Origin: Clostridiales bacterium
Lineage (GTDB): Bacteria; Bacillota; Clostridia; Tissierellales; Sedimentibacteraceae
NCBI GenBank assembly: GCA_003487955.1
Contig: DNNJ01000019.1
Location: 1 to 5,325, forward strand
Direction: 5' to 3'
Length of the DNA: 5,325 nucleotides
In this document: one piece after another, positions 1-5,325 of the stretch
How positions within the stretch are numbered: the stretch's first letter is position 1
Layout: each line of letters opens with the position of its first letter
Program-made: the position numbers and the translations under genes
Notes under the pieces: model-generated
Told to the model about the DNA's origin: nothing
What the model saw: only the letters and a program-made list of their open reading frames with translations
Databases searched by the model: none

Positions 1-90
1 ATGTAAAAGGCAAAACTATCGAAAGGTAGTGACGCAAAGCTTGGGCCTAAAGCCTTGTCTATGGTAGCCGGTTGCCATTTGTGATTTATA
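1..90 (+). ncRNA. c-di-GMP class I riboswitch aptamer (GEMM-I)
   Basis: This RNA element senses cyclic di-GMP and here lies in the leader of the flagellar operon. The sequence shows the class I signature in order: AGGCAAA at 8-14, a six-pair hairpin 15-20/25-30 capped by a GAAA tetraloop (21-24), the near-invariant GACGCAAAGC at 31-40, GGCCTAAAGCC at 44-54 (part of the tetraloop receptor), and GGTAGCCGGTTGCC at 63-76. GGC 44-46 can pair with GCC 67-69. Aligned by eye and from memory to the Vibrio Vc2 aptamer, G10, A37 and C75 fall on the ligand-contact positions G20, A47 and C92. A G at position 20 favours c-di-GMP over the cGAMP-preferring subclass, which has A there. The closing stem P1 looks weak (about 2-9 with 76-83), and its outer part probably starts just before the window. 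The 3' limit is approximate. Class assignment is firm; ligand preference is inferred. Confidence 0.93.
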
Positions 91-96
91 TCAGAA

Positions 97-154
97 GGAA
101 TGTATAATTCACAGTTATTTTTGGTAACTGTAAATAATTATACATTTCTTTTTT
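97..154 (+). terminator. Intrinsic terminator, expression platform of the riboswitch
   Basis: A long hairpin is followed directly by a T tract. The lower stem pairs 97-109 with 136-148 (13 pairs, one G-U). A small internal loop follows (110 opposite 132-135). The upper stem pairs 111-117 with 125-131 (7 pairs), with a 7-base loop at 118-124. The T run is at 149-154. It sits between the c-di-GMP aptamer and flgB with no gene in between, so it is best read as a conditional terminator controlled by the aptamer rather than the end of an upstream gene. The stem is AT-rich but long. Confidence 0.88.
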
Positions 155-192
155 GGATATTTTATAATCACTATTTATTTCTTATATTATAC

Positions 193-198
193 AGGGGG
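193..198 (+). promoter_or_regulatory. Ribosome binding site of flgB (decides the GTG start)
   Basis: AGGGGG at 193-198 lies 7 bases before the GTG at 206-208. It is the only good Shine-Dalgarno match in the leader and supports GTG as the start of flgB. The stretch 155-192, between terminator and this site, is AT-rich and holds nothing else that I can support. Confidence 0.75.
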
Positions 199-205
199 TT
201 AAGAA

Positions 206-589
206 GTGAAGGTTAATGTAAATTTAAATTTGTTAAACAAAAGCTTGGATGGTTTATGGCTTAGACAACAAACAACCATGGAAAATATAGCCAACTATTC
301 AACGCCGGGATACAAAAGCAAAACAGTTGATTTTGAAACCATTCTATCAACCAATTTAAATAATGCATATGGAAAAACTACATCTGAAGTAAACGATCAA
401 ATTTTATCGAGTAATATTCTTATTAAGGCTAACAATAACCAATCTATGCGTTTAGACGGAAACAATGTGGATTTAGAAAAGGAAAATCTGCAGCTGGCTA
501 AAACACAGATTCAGTATATGTATACTATCGCAGAGCTCAATTCTTATTTTTCCAAATTAAAATCTGTAATTTCTGAAGGAAAAAAATAA
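206..589 (+). CDS. flgB: Flagellar basal body rod protein FlgB
   Basis: FlgB is a proximal rod subunit of the flagellar basal body. It is exported through the flagellar type III system without a cleaved signal peptide and assembles above the FliE/FliF base. The 127-residue product is normal for the family. The N-terminal rod motif is clear: MENIANYSTPGYK at residues 25-37, within the conserved amphipathic N-terminal helix. The C-terminal part carries the usual GNNVDLEKE (residues 85-93), followed by a helix to about residue 120 that pairs with the N-terminal helix in the assembled rod. The middle (about 50-80) is low in complexity and rich in Asn and Ser, as is common for this variable region. 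The start is GTG with AGGGGG seven bases upstream. It is the first gene after the riboswitch terminator, so its transcription should depend directly on read-through. Confidence 0.96.
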   Translation: MKVNVNLNLLNKSLDGLWLRQQTTMENIANYSTPGYKSKTVDFETILSTNLNNAYGKTTSEVNDQILSSNILIKANNNQSMRLDGNNVDLEKENLQLAKTQIQYMYTIAELNSYFSKLKSVISEGKK

Positions 590-660
590 CTTGAAAGATT
601 ATTGATGACAATTCGCAACGACTATAAAAATAAATATAAATATAAAATAACAATTTCAAG
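590..660 (+). repeat. Inverted repeat in the flgB-flgC spacer, touching the flgC RBS
   Basis: CTTGAAA at 590-596, right after the flgB stop codon, is a perfect reverse complement of TTTCAAG at 654-660. TTG 602-604 and CAA 651-653 can extend the pairing across a five-base bulge. The enclosed loop is very AT-rich, with repeated ATAAA/TATAAA units at 622-650. The right arm overlaps the first bases of the flgC Shine-Dalgarno sequence (658-666). The repeat is directly visible; any role in translation or mRNA processing is inference. The spacer has no T run after the repeat, so it is not a terminator. Confidence 0.45.
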
Positions 661-669
661 GAGGGGAAT

Positions 670-1101
670 ATGTCTTTTTTACAATCGCTTAATATAAGCG
701 CGTCAGGACTTACTGCACAAAGAGCAAGGATGGATGTAATATCAGAAAATATAGCAAACATTGATACTACAAGGACTGAAGAAGGAGGACCCTACAGAAG
801 AAAAATGGTTGTATTCAAAACTTCCAACGATTTTAAAGATATGATGGTAAAAAATTTAAATGAGTATGAGCCGGGAGGAGTGGAAGTTGCTGAAATAATA
901 GAAGATAATAGCGAGTTCAAGGCAGTATACAATCCTGAACATCCTGATGCAGATGAAGACGGCTATGTTAATATGCCTAATGTGGATTCACTAAAAGAAA
1001 CGGTTGATATAATGGAAGCCTTCAGGGCTTATCAGGCAAATGTAACCGCTCTTAACACAGTTAAGCAAATGGCAATTAAAGCATTGGAAATTGGGAGGTA
1101 A
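670..1101 (+). CDS. flgC: Flagellar basal body rod protein FlgC
   Basis: FlgC is a proximal rod subunit that stacks with FlgB and FlgF to form the flagellar drive shaft across the cell wall. The 143-residue protein has the standard N-terminal rod signature SASGLTAQRARMDVISENIAN (about residues 10-30), continuing IDTTRT where many family members have the ANxxTT form. The C terminus is equally typical: DGYVNMPNVD at 97-106, then a helix with EAFRAYQANV (116-125) and the closing KQMAIKALEIG (132-142). The ATG start has a very strong ribosome binding site, AAGGAGGGG at 658-666. It lies 80 bases after flgB, the largest gene gap in the window, and its stop is two bases before the fliE start. Confidence 0.97.
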   Translation: MSFLQSLNISASGLTAQRARMDVISENIANIDTTRTEEGGPYRRKMVVFKTSNDFKDMMVKNLNEYEPGGVEVAEIIEDNSEFKAVYNPEHPDADEDGYVNMPNVDSLKETVDIMEAFRAYQANVTALNTVKQMAIKALEIGR

Positions 1102-1103
1102 TT

Positions 1104-1400
1104 ATGTTTATTGAACCTATTAAGTCTATAGATACAGCTCAAATAAATGAATTAAATAAGACGAAAGAGAAAAATAATGAACTATCATTCAAATCAATAT
1201 TTGATACTGCAATTGACAATTATAAAAATGCAGAAGCAGAAGTAGATAAAGACATTTACAAATTATCAATAGGAGAAACCGACGACTTGCATAATCTAAT
1301 GATAAATACTCAAAAAGCGCAGATTTCTTTAGACTTGGTAATACAGCTTAGAAATAAAGCTTTAGAAGCTTACAACGAAATAATGCGTATGGGGGTTTAG
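1104..1400 (+). CDS. fliE: Flagellar hook-basal body complex protein FliE
   Basis: FliE is the small adaptor that joins the MS ring (FliF) to the proximal rod and is among the first substrates of the flagellar export gate. The 98-residue length is typical. The conserved C-terminal two-thirds is clear: FKSIFDTAIDNYKNAE at about 29-44, GETDDLHNLMI at 57-67, QKAQISLDLV at 70-79 and the terminal LRNKALEAYNEIMRM at 82-96. The first 25 residues are variable and rich in Lys, Asn and Glu, as expected. The start has GGGAGG at 1093-1098 inside the end of flgC, and only two bases separate the genes, so translation is probably coupled to flgC. fliF follows after 29 bases. Confidence 0.97.
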   Translation: MFIEPIKSIDTAQINELNKTKEKNNELSFKSIFDTAIDNYKNAEAEVDKDIYKLSIGETDDLHNLMINTQKAQISLDLVIQLRNKALEAYNEIMRMGV

Positions 1401-1429
1401 AACTTCATACTATCCTTTAGGAGTTATAA

Positions 1430-2992
1430 ATGTCAGAGCAATTAAAAAATATATGGAAAAGTATTACTGAGTTTTGGGGAAAATTAAGTAAAAAGAAAAA
1501 AGTCATTATAATAGGCGGACTTGTTGTATTAGTAATCGGCGCACTAATAATAACCTTTATATTGAACAATAAGGATTATGTAGTATTATTCCGCAATATG
1601 GATGATGCTGAATCAGTTGAAGTAATGCAGCAGCTTAAGGAAAGCAAAATTGATTATAAATATCAAACAGATGGAACCATATTGATACCTAAAGAGCAAG
1701 AAAGCTTATTAAGAATGCAATTAGCTCAAGCCGGTCATCCTCGAACCGGTATAAATTACGATATCTTTACTGAAAGTATTGATTTCATGACAACCGATTA
1801 TGAAAAGAGGCAATACGAAATTTTTCAGTTACAAGAAAGATTGCAAGGCTCAATAGAAACTATTGACGGTGTTAAAGAAGCAATTGTAACCATAAATTTG
1901 CCTCAAGACAAGAGCTTTGTTTGGGAAACCGATAAAAAGGAATCCTCTGCCTCTGTTAAAATAAATCTGCATAACGGGTATTCCTTATCTCCATCACAGA
2001 CAAACGGAATAATGCAATTGTTGGTTAAAAGCATTAAAGGCTTAAAGGAAGAAAATGTTGCAATACTTGATACTAATGGAAATAGCTTGAATATAAGCAA
2101 TGAAATGCTTCAAACAAGTACAATAAAACTAAAGCTCAGCATAGAAAGAGAATTCGAAAAAGAAACAGAAACGGATGTAACAGAATTCCTTTCCAAAATT
2201 TATGGACCTGAAAATGTTAAGGTTTCGGCAAAATGCACTATTAATTTTGATAAAAAAATAAGCGAAATATTGCAGTATTTACCTGATGAGGAATCAAACC
2301 AAGGTGTACCCGGCGATATTCACAGTGAAAAAGAAATTACGGGACCCGGAGAAACAACAGGAGGAATTCCGGGAGCTGAAACTAATGCAGAAATACCAAC
2401 TTATCCCGGTGTAGTAGTCAGCGGAGATGATATATATTTCAGGGATTCAAATACAATCAATTACCTTGTAAGTCAGTTAAAGGAGCAAATTGAGCATAAT
2501 CCCGGAACAATCGAGAAGCTGACAGTAGCAGCTGTAATTAATAAAGCAAACATGAGTGATAAAGAAGCAGAAGAAATTAATCAACTTATAGCATTTTCTG
2601 CAGGTATAGGAGCCGAAAACATTGCATTGAGCAATATGGTTTTCTATGACTATGAAGAACCGGCAGTGCCTGTTGCTGTAACAGACTCCGGTGAAGGAAT
2701 TCAATTAAGAAAGCTGCTTATTTATGGCGGTATAGCATTAATTGTAATTTCAATATTATTAATAATATTAATTTTGGTATTACGAAAAAGAAAAAAGAAA
2801 AGAGCTTTGGAACAAGCAGCTATAGCATCAGATGCAGACCCAAATGAATATTCATGGGCTGATATAAAAGATGGAATCAAGGTTCAAGAAACACAGGAGC
2901 AAGCTATAAAGAAACAACTTAAAGACTTTACAAAAACCAATCCGGAAATTGTATCACAGCTTGTCAGAACCTGGTTAAAGGGGGATGAATAA
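1430..2992 (+). CDS. fliF: Flagellar M-ring (MS-ring) protein FliF
   Basis: FliF oligomerises in the cytoplasmic membrane into the MS ring, the base on which the rod, switch and export gate are built. The 520-residue protein has the expected plan: a short basic cytoplasmic N terminus, membrane segment 1 at about 25-46, and an extracytoplasmic YscJ/FliF-type ring-building region starting with YVVLFRNMDD at 50-59 and including LLRMQLAQAGHPRTG at 93-107. A Gly/Pro-rich insertion at about 290-330 fits the beta-collar region of FliF. Membrane segment 2 is at about 428-451, followed by a basic stop (RKRKKKR). The cytoplasmic tail ends with the FliG-binding element; NPEIVSQLVRTWL (504-516) matches the usual NPE-VA-L-R-WL pattern. 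AGGAG at 1419-1423 lies six bases before the ATG. The stop is one base before the preferred fliG start. Confidence 0.97.
   Translation: MSEQLKNIWKSITEFWGKLSKKKKVIIIGGLVVLVIGALIITFILNNKDYVVLFRNMDDAESVEVMQQLKESKIDYKYQTDGTILIPKEQESLLRMQLAQAGHPRTGINYDIFTESIDFMTTDYEKRQYEIFQLQERLQGSIETIDGVKEAIVTINLPQDKSFVWETDKKESSASVKINLHNGYSLSPSQTNGIMQLLVKSIKGLKEENVAILDTNGNSLNISNEMLQTSTIKLKLSIEREFEKETETDVTEFLSKIYGPENVKVSAKCTINFDKKISEILQYLPDEESNQGVPGDIHSEKEITGPGETTGGIPGAETNAEIPTYPGVVVSGDDIYFRDSNTINYLVSQLKEQIEHNPGTIEKLTVAAVINKANMSDKEAEEINQLIAFSAGIGAENIALSNMVFYDYEEPAVPVAVTDSGEGIQLRKLLIYGGIALIVISILLIILILVLRKRKKKRALEQAAIASDADPNEYSWADIKDGIKVQETQEQAIKKQLKDFTKTNPEIVSQLVRTWLKGDE
2977..2984 (+). promoter_or_regulatory. Ribosome binding site of fliG (decides between two ATGs)
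   Basis: AAAGGGGG at 2977-2984 abuts the ATG at 2985 with no spacing but is nine bases before the ATG at 2994. Normal Shine-Dalgarno spacing therefore favours 2994. The site lies within the last codons of fliF, as expected for coupled genes. Confidence 0.6.
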
Positions 2993-2993
2993 G

Positions 2994-3998
2994 ATGGCAG
3001 ACAAACTAACAGATAAACAAAAAGCTGCAGCAATAATTATATCTCTCGGTGCTGATGATGCATCAAGAATTTACAAATATTTAAAAGAAGATGAAATAGA
3101 GCAATTAACATATGAAATTTCCAGATTGCAGCATCTAAGCCCCCAAACAATGGAATCAACGTTGAAGGATTTTTACGACTTATGCCTCACACAAAAAGTG
3201 ATAACAGAAGGCGGTTTAGAATATGCAAGAAATGTACTTGAAAAAGCATTTGGCTCGCAAACAGCGGCAAGTCTTTTAGAAAGGGTGACAAAGACACTGC
3301 GCTCTAAGGCATTTGAATTCATAAGACAGGCTGATTACAAAAATTTATTAACAATTATACAAAACGAGCATCCTCAAACAATAGCTTTAATTCTATCTTA
3401 TGCAAGGGCAGATCAAGCATCGGCAGTTATTGCAGAACTGCCAAAGGAAAAAAGAATTGATGTAGTTGAAAGAATAGCAAAAATGGACCGTACATCACCG
3501 GAAATTGTAAAATATGTAGAAAAAGAATTAGAGAAGAAATTCAATTCAATAGTATCTGTTGATCTTACAGAAATTGGCGGCATAAACTATGTTGCCGATA
3601 TTATGAACAATATGGACAGAGGAAACGAAAAATATATATTTGATGAGCTGAATAAAAAAGATGCGAAGCTTACGGATGAAATCAGAAAGAAGATGTTTAT
3701 ATTCGAGGATATTGTAACATTGGATTCAATGAGTATTCAAAGATTCCTCCGTGAAGTTGACAGCAAAGACTTGGTATTATCCATTAAAGGTTCAAATAAA
3801 GAGGTCTCAGACGTATTATTCAGCAATATGTCAACAAAGATGGCAGATACAATAAAATCAGAATTAGAATACACTCACAATGTACGCTTAAGAGATGTAG
3901 AAGAAGCACAGCAAAGAATTGTATCAGTAATTAGACGCCTTGAGGAAGAAGGAGAAGTTATAATTGCTAAAAGCGGGAAGGATGATATTATTGTCTAA
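2994..3998 (+). CDS. fliG: Flagellar motor switch protein FliG
   Basis: FliG forms the rotor ring on the cytoplasmic face of the MS ring. Its N-terminal domain binds the FliF tail, the middle domain binds FliM, and the C-terminal domain meets the stator to create torque. From ATG 2994 the product is 334 residues, close to the usual length of about 335. An in-frame ATG at 2985 would add three residues (MNK) and overlap fliF by 8 bases, but has no room for its ribosome binding site. Key motifs are EHPQT at 125-129, a GG linker near 195, and MFIF at 234-237 followed by EDIVTLD. The torque helix region reads NMSTKMAD-IKSELE (278-292). Compared from memory with E. coli, K264 is kept, R281 is Lys, D288 is Ser, D289 is Glu and R297 is Arg. 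Its end overlaps the fliH start. Confidence 0.96.
   Translation: MADKLTDKQKAAAIIISLGADDASRIYKYLKEDEIEQLTYEISRLQHLSPQTMESTLKDFYDLCLTQKVITEGGLEYARNVLEKAFGSQTAASLLERVTKTLRSKAFEFIRQADYKNLLTIIQNEHPQTIALILSYARADQASAVIAELPKEKRIDVVERIAKMDRTSPEIVKYVEKELEKKFNSIVSVDLTEIGGINYVADIMNNMDRGNEKYIFDELNKKDAKLTDEIRKKMFIFEDIVTLDSMSIQRFLREVDSKDLVLSIKGSNKEVSDVLFSNMSTKMADTIKSELEYTHNVRLRDVEEAQQRIVSVIRRLEEEGEVIIAKSGKDDIIV
3975..3982 (+). promoter_or_regulatory. Ribosome binding site of fliH (points to a TTG start)
   Basis: GGGAAGGA at 3975-3982 lies eight bases before TTG 3991. It directly touches the in-frame ATG at 3982 and lies downstream of the in-frame TTG at 3964, so only 3991 has good spacing. The site is inside the end of fliG. 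Confidence 0.55.
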
Positions 3999-4752
3999 TA
4001 TAATTAAAGCTGAATACGTGATTTTTGACAATAGAAACAATAAGCAAAAAACCAACCATTTACACAATCAAGTGAGTACTCACAGGGAAGATTTATTTAG
4101 AATTTTTAATCAAAGAGAAATTATTTTAAAAGAAGCGGAAGAAAAGGCTTTGGAAATTATCAGTACTGCAGAAAAAAATGCTCAGTGTGAAATAGCGGAA
4201 TATAAAAAGAATGCTTACAAAGATGGCTACAATGCAGGAATGGAGGCAGGTAAAAATAAAGGCTATGAGGAAGGATATACAACAGGAAAAACTAAGATAT
4301 CTGAAATACTCTTAGAGCAAAACAAAGAAAAACTAAATGAAATTGCAAAGCTCATAGAAACAATAGAATCTGAAAAGTTAAAAATAATTTCAAGATATGA
4401 AAATGAATTAACTAAGCTTTCTATAGAAATAGCAGAAAGAATAATCAGATATGAAATTGATGCAAAAGGTGATATTGTATCCGGAATAATTAAAAATGTT
4501 ATAAAGGATTATCGCAATGTAGATTGGATTAAACTTTATATTTCCGGTAAAGATGATGCAGTAGCCATTCAAGCAGATAAAGAATTAATTAATGAACTTA
4601 AGAAAATTGCTAAAGATGTAAAAATTGAAGTTATGGATGAATTAAAAAAAGGCAGTGCAATAGTTGAGACAGCAGATGGAATAGTCGAAGCAAACATTGA
4701 TACCCAATTGAAAAATCTTAAAGAAATGGTACTTAATAAAAATGCAGGTTAA
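3991..4752 (+). CDS. fliH: Flagellar assembly protein FliH (export ATPase regulator)
   Basis: FliH binds the export ATPase FliI, restrains its activity and helps anchor it at the export gate and switch, as the peripheral stalk does in F-type ATPases. From TTG 3991 the product is 253 residues and begins MSNIIKAEYV, the sort of N terminus often seen in FliH of Firmicutes. Upstream in-frame starts (ATG 3982, TTG 3964) would add 3 or 9 residues. A charged helical coiled-coil region at about 31-75 is followed by a glycine ladder, A75 then G79, G83, G87, G91, G95 and G99, the AxxxG(GxxxG)n hallmark of FliH. A second helix (about 100-150) leads to the conserved C-terminal domain with IEIAERIIRYE (about 143-153) and GSAIVET-DGIVEANIDTQL. 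It overlaps fliG by 8 bases and fliI by 11. FliH is weakly conserved, but context and motifs make this call strong. Confidence 0.94.
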   Translation: MSNIIKAEYVIFDNRNNKQKTNHLHNQVSTHREDLFRIFNQREIILKEAEEKALEIISTAEKNAQCEIAEYKKNAYKDGYNAGMEAGKNKGYEEGYTTGKTKISEILLEQNKEKLNEIAKLIETIESEKLKIISRYENELTKLSIEIAERIIRYEIDAKGDIVSGIIKNVIKDYRNVDWIKLYISGKDDAVAIQADKELINELKKIAKDVKIEVMDELKKGSAIVETADGIVEANIDTQLKNLKEMVLNKNAG

Positions 4753-5325
4753 TGAGAAATTTAATGATATCAGAGAAACATTCATAAAAGAAGAGCTGTA
4801 TACACATATAGGAAAAGTCAAAAGAATATCAGGATTGATGATAGAAGCACACGGCAGCAAATACAAAATAGGTGAGATATGTGAGATAAACACTGCAGCA
4901 AACAAAACAATCAGAGCAGAAGTTGTTGGTTTCAATGATGGCAGGGTGCTGTTGATGCCCTATGAAGATATTAAGGGCATAGGTCTTGGAAATCTTGTTG
5001 TATCAACAAACAACAAACTGAAAATACCCGTGGGAGATTTCTTGATAGGCAGAATTATAGATGCAACTGGACAAGCTATTGATGATGGCGAAAAATTTAT
5101 TAGTCAGGAATATTGCTATGTTGACAATGATTATATAAATCCTTTGTCAAGACCTCGGATAGATGAACCTTTAAGCTTTGGAGTAAAAGCAATTGACGGA
5201 CTTTTGACCATTGGAAAGGGACAGCGTATTGGGATATTTTCGGGAAGCGGTGTAGGGAAAAGCACCCTTCTTGGAATGGTTGCAAAAAATGTAAAAGCAG
5301 ATATAAATGTTATTGCATTAGTAGG
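4742..5325 (+). CDS. fliI: Flagellum-specific ATP synthase/export ATPase FliI (5' part, runs off the window)
   Basis: FliI is the cytoplasmic ATPase that unfolds and feeds rod, hook and filament substrates into the flagellar type III gate. It is related to the F1 beta subunit. Only the first 194 codons are present, against about 440 in a full protein. The N-terminal beta-barrel domain runs to about residue 95 (GKVKRISGLMIEA at 24-36). Then come VGDFLIGRIIDATG (97-110), PLSRPRIDEPLSFGVKAIDGL (134-154) and the Walker A P-loop SGSGVGKST at 167-175, with K173 expected to contact ATP phosphates. Walker B and the rest lie beyond the window. ATG 4742 overlaps fliH by 11 bases and has no clear Shine-Dalgarno sequence. 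No other in-frame ATG occurs until residue 33, so the start is probably right and coupled to fliH. The reading frame is open to the last base. Confidence 0.96.
   Translation, partial: MQVNEKFNDIRETFIKEELYTHIGKVKRISGLMIEAHGSKYKIGEICEINTAANKTIRAEVVGFNDGRVLLMPYEDIKGIGLGNLVVSTNNKLKIPVGDFLIGRIIDATGQAIDDGEKFISQEYCYVDNDYINPLSRPRIDEPLSFGVKAIDGLLTIGKGQRIGIFSGSGVGKSTLLGMVAKNVKADINVIALV

Noticed and set aside
163..168. TATAAT in the leader after the terminator, a possible -10 box that would bypass the riboswitch.
   Set aside because: No acceptable -35 element lies about 17 bases upstream, where the right arm of the terminator sits, and such hexamers are frequent in DNA this AT-rich.
1413..1422. Self-complementary TCCTTTAGGA overlapping the fliF ribosome binding site.
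   Set aside because: The loop would be only two bases, so a stable hairpin is unlikely. It is probably a chance match to the Shine-Dalgarno core.
2752..2769. Perfect 18-base AT palindrome inside fliF.
   Set aside because: It falls in the second membrane segment, where runs of Ile and Leu codons (ATA, ATT, TTA) readily produce AT palindromes. It has no GC pairs and no T tract after it.
4642..4935. A 97-codon open frame on the minus strand across the fliH-fliI junction.
   Set aside because: It lies antisense to two clear flagellar genes, shows no recognisable family and no ribosome binding site that I could find. The same applies to the minus-strand frames at 537-761, 1903-2100, 2477-2704 and 5100-5285.
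1..5325. CRISPR arrays, insertion sequences, tRNA or rRNA genes, toxin-antitoxin pairs, or a new defence system.
   Set aside because: No spaced direct repeats, transposase-like frames, cloverleaf or rRNA motifs were seen. All coding space is taken by conserved flagellar genes in standard order, with no sign of insertion or frameshift.

Overview
This window is the start of a flagellar (fla/che-type) operon from an AT-rich, low-GC Gram-positive bacterium, most likely a member of the Clostridia. Four things support this: strong AT bias in codons and spacers, strong AGGAGG-type ribosome binding sites, GTG and TTG starts, and the gene order flgB-flgC-fliE-fliF-fliG-fliH-fliI on one strand. A c-di-GMP-I riboswitch ahead of flgB is known from Clostridioides difficile and relatives. 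I cannot name the genus from sequence alone.

Layout. Positions 1-90 hold a c-di-GMP class I (GEMM-I) aptamer, probably clipped by a few bases at its 5' edge. Positions 97-154 form a strong intrinsic terminator, followed by a short AT-rich leader and flgB (GTG start, 206-589). After an 80-base spacer with an inverted repeat comes flgC (670-1101), then fliE (1104-1400), fliF (1430-2992), fliG (2994-3998), fliH (3991-4752, TTG start) and the 5' part of fliI (4742 to the window edge). From flgC onward the genes are nearly contiguous or overlap, so one transcript and translational coupling are likely. The promoter lies before the window. No coding region is seen on the minus strand.

How the genes work together. 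FliF forms the MS ring in the inner membrane. FliG binds the FliF C-terminal tail as the rotor and switch ring. FliE links the MS ring to the rod, whose proximal parts are FlgB and FlgC. FliI is the export ATPase and FliH its regulator and stator. The riboswitch and terminator would let c-di-GMP stop transcription before the first gene, shutting off construction of the basal body when the cell shifts towards sessile life.

No gene here looks undescribed. The points most worth a second look are the riboswitch and terminator, an inverted repeat between flgB and flgC that reaches the flgC ribosome binding site, the perfect glycine ladder in FliH, and the overlapping or non-ATG starts at fliG, fliH and fliI.
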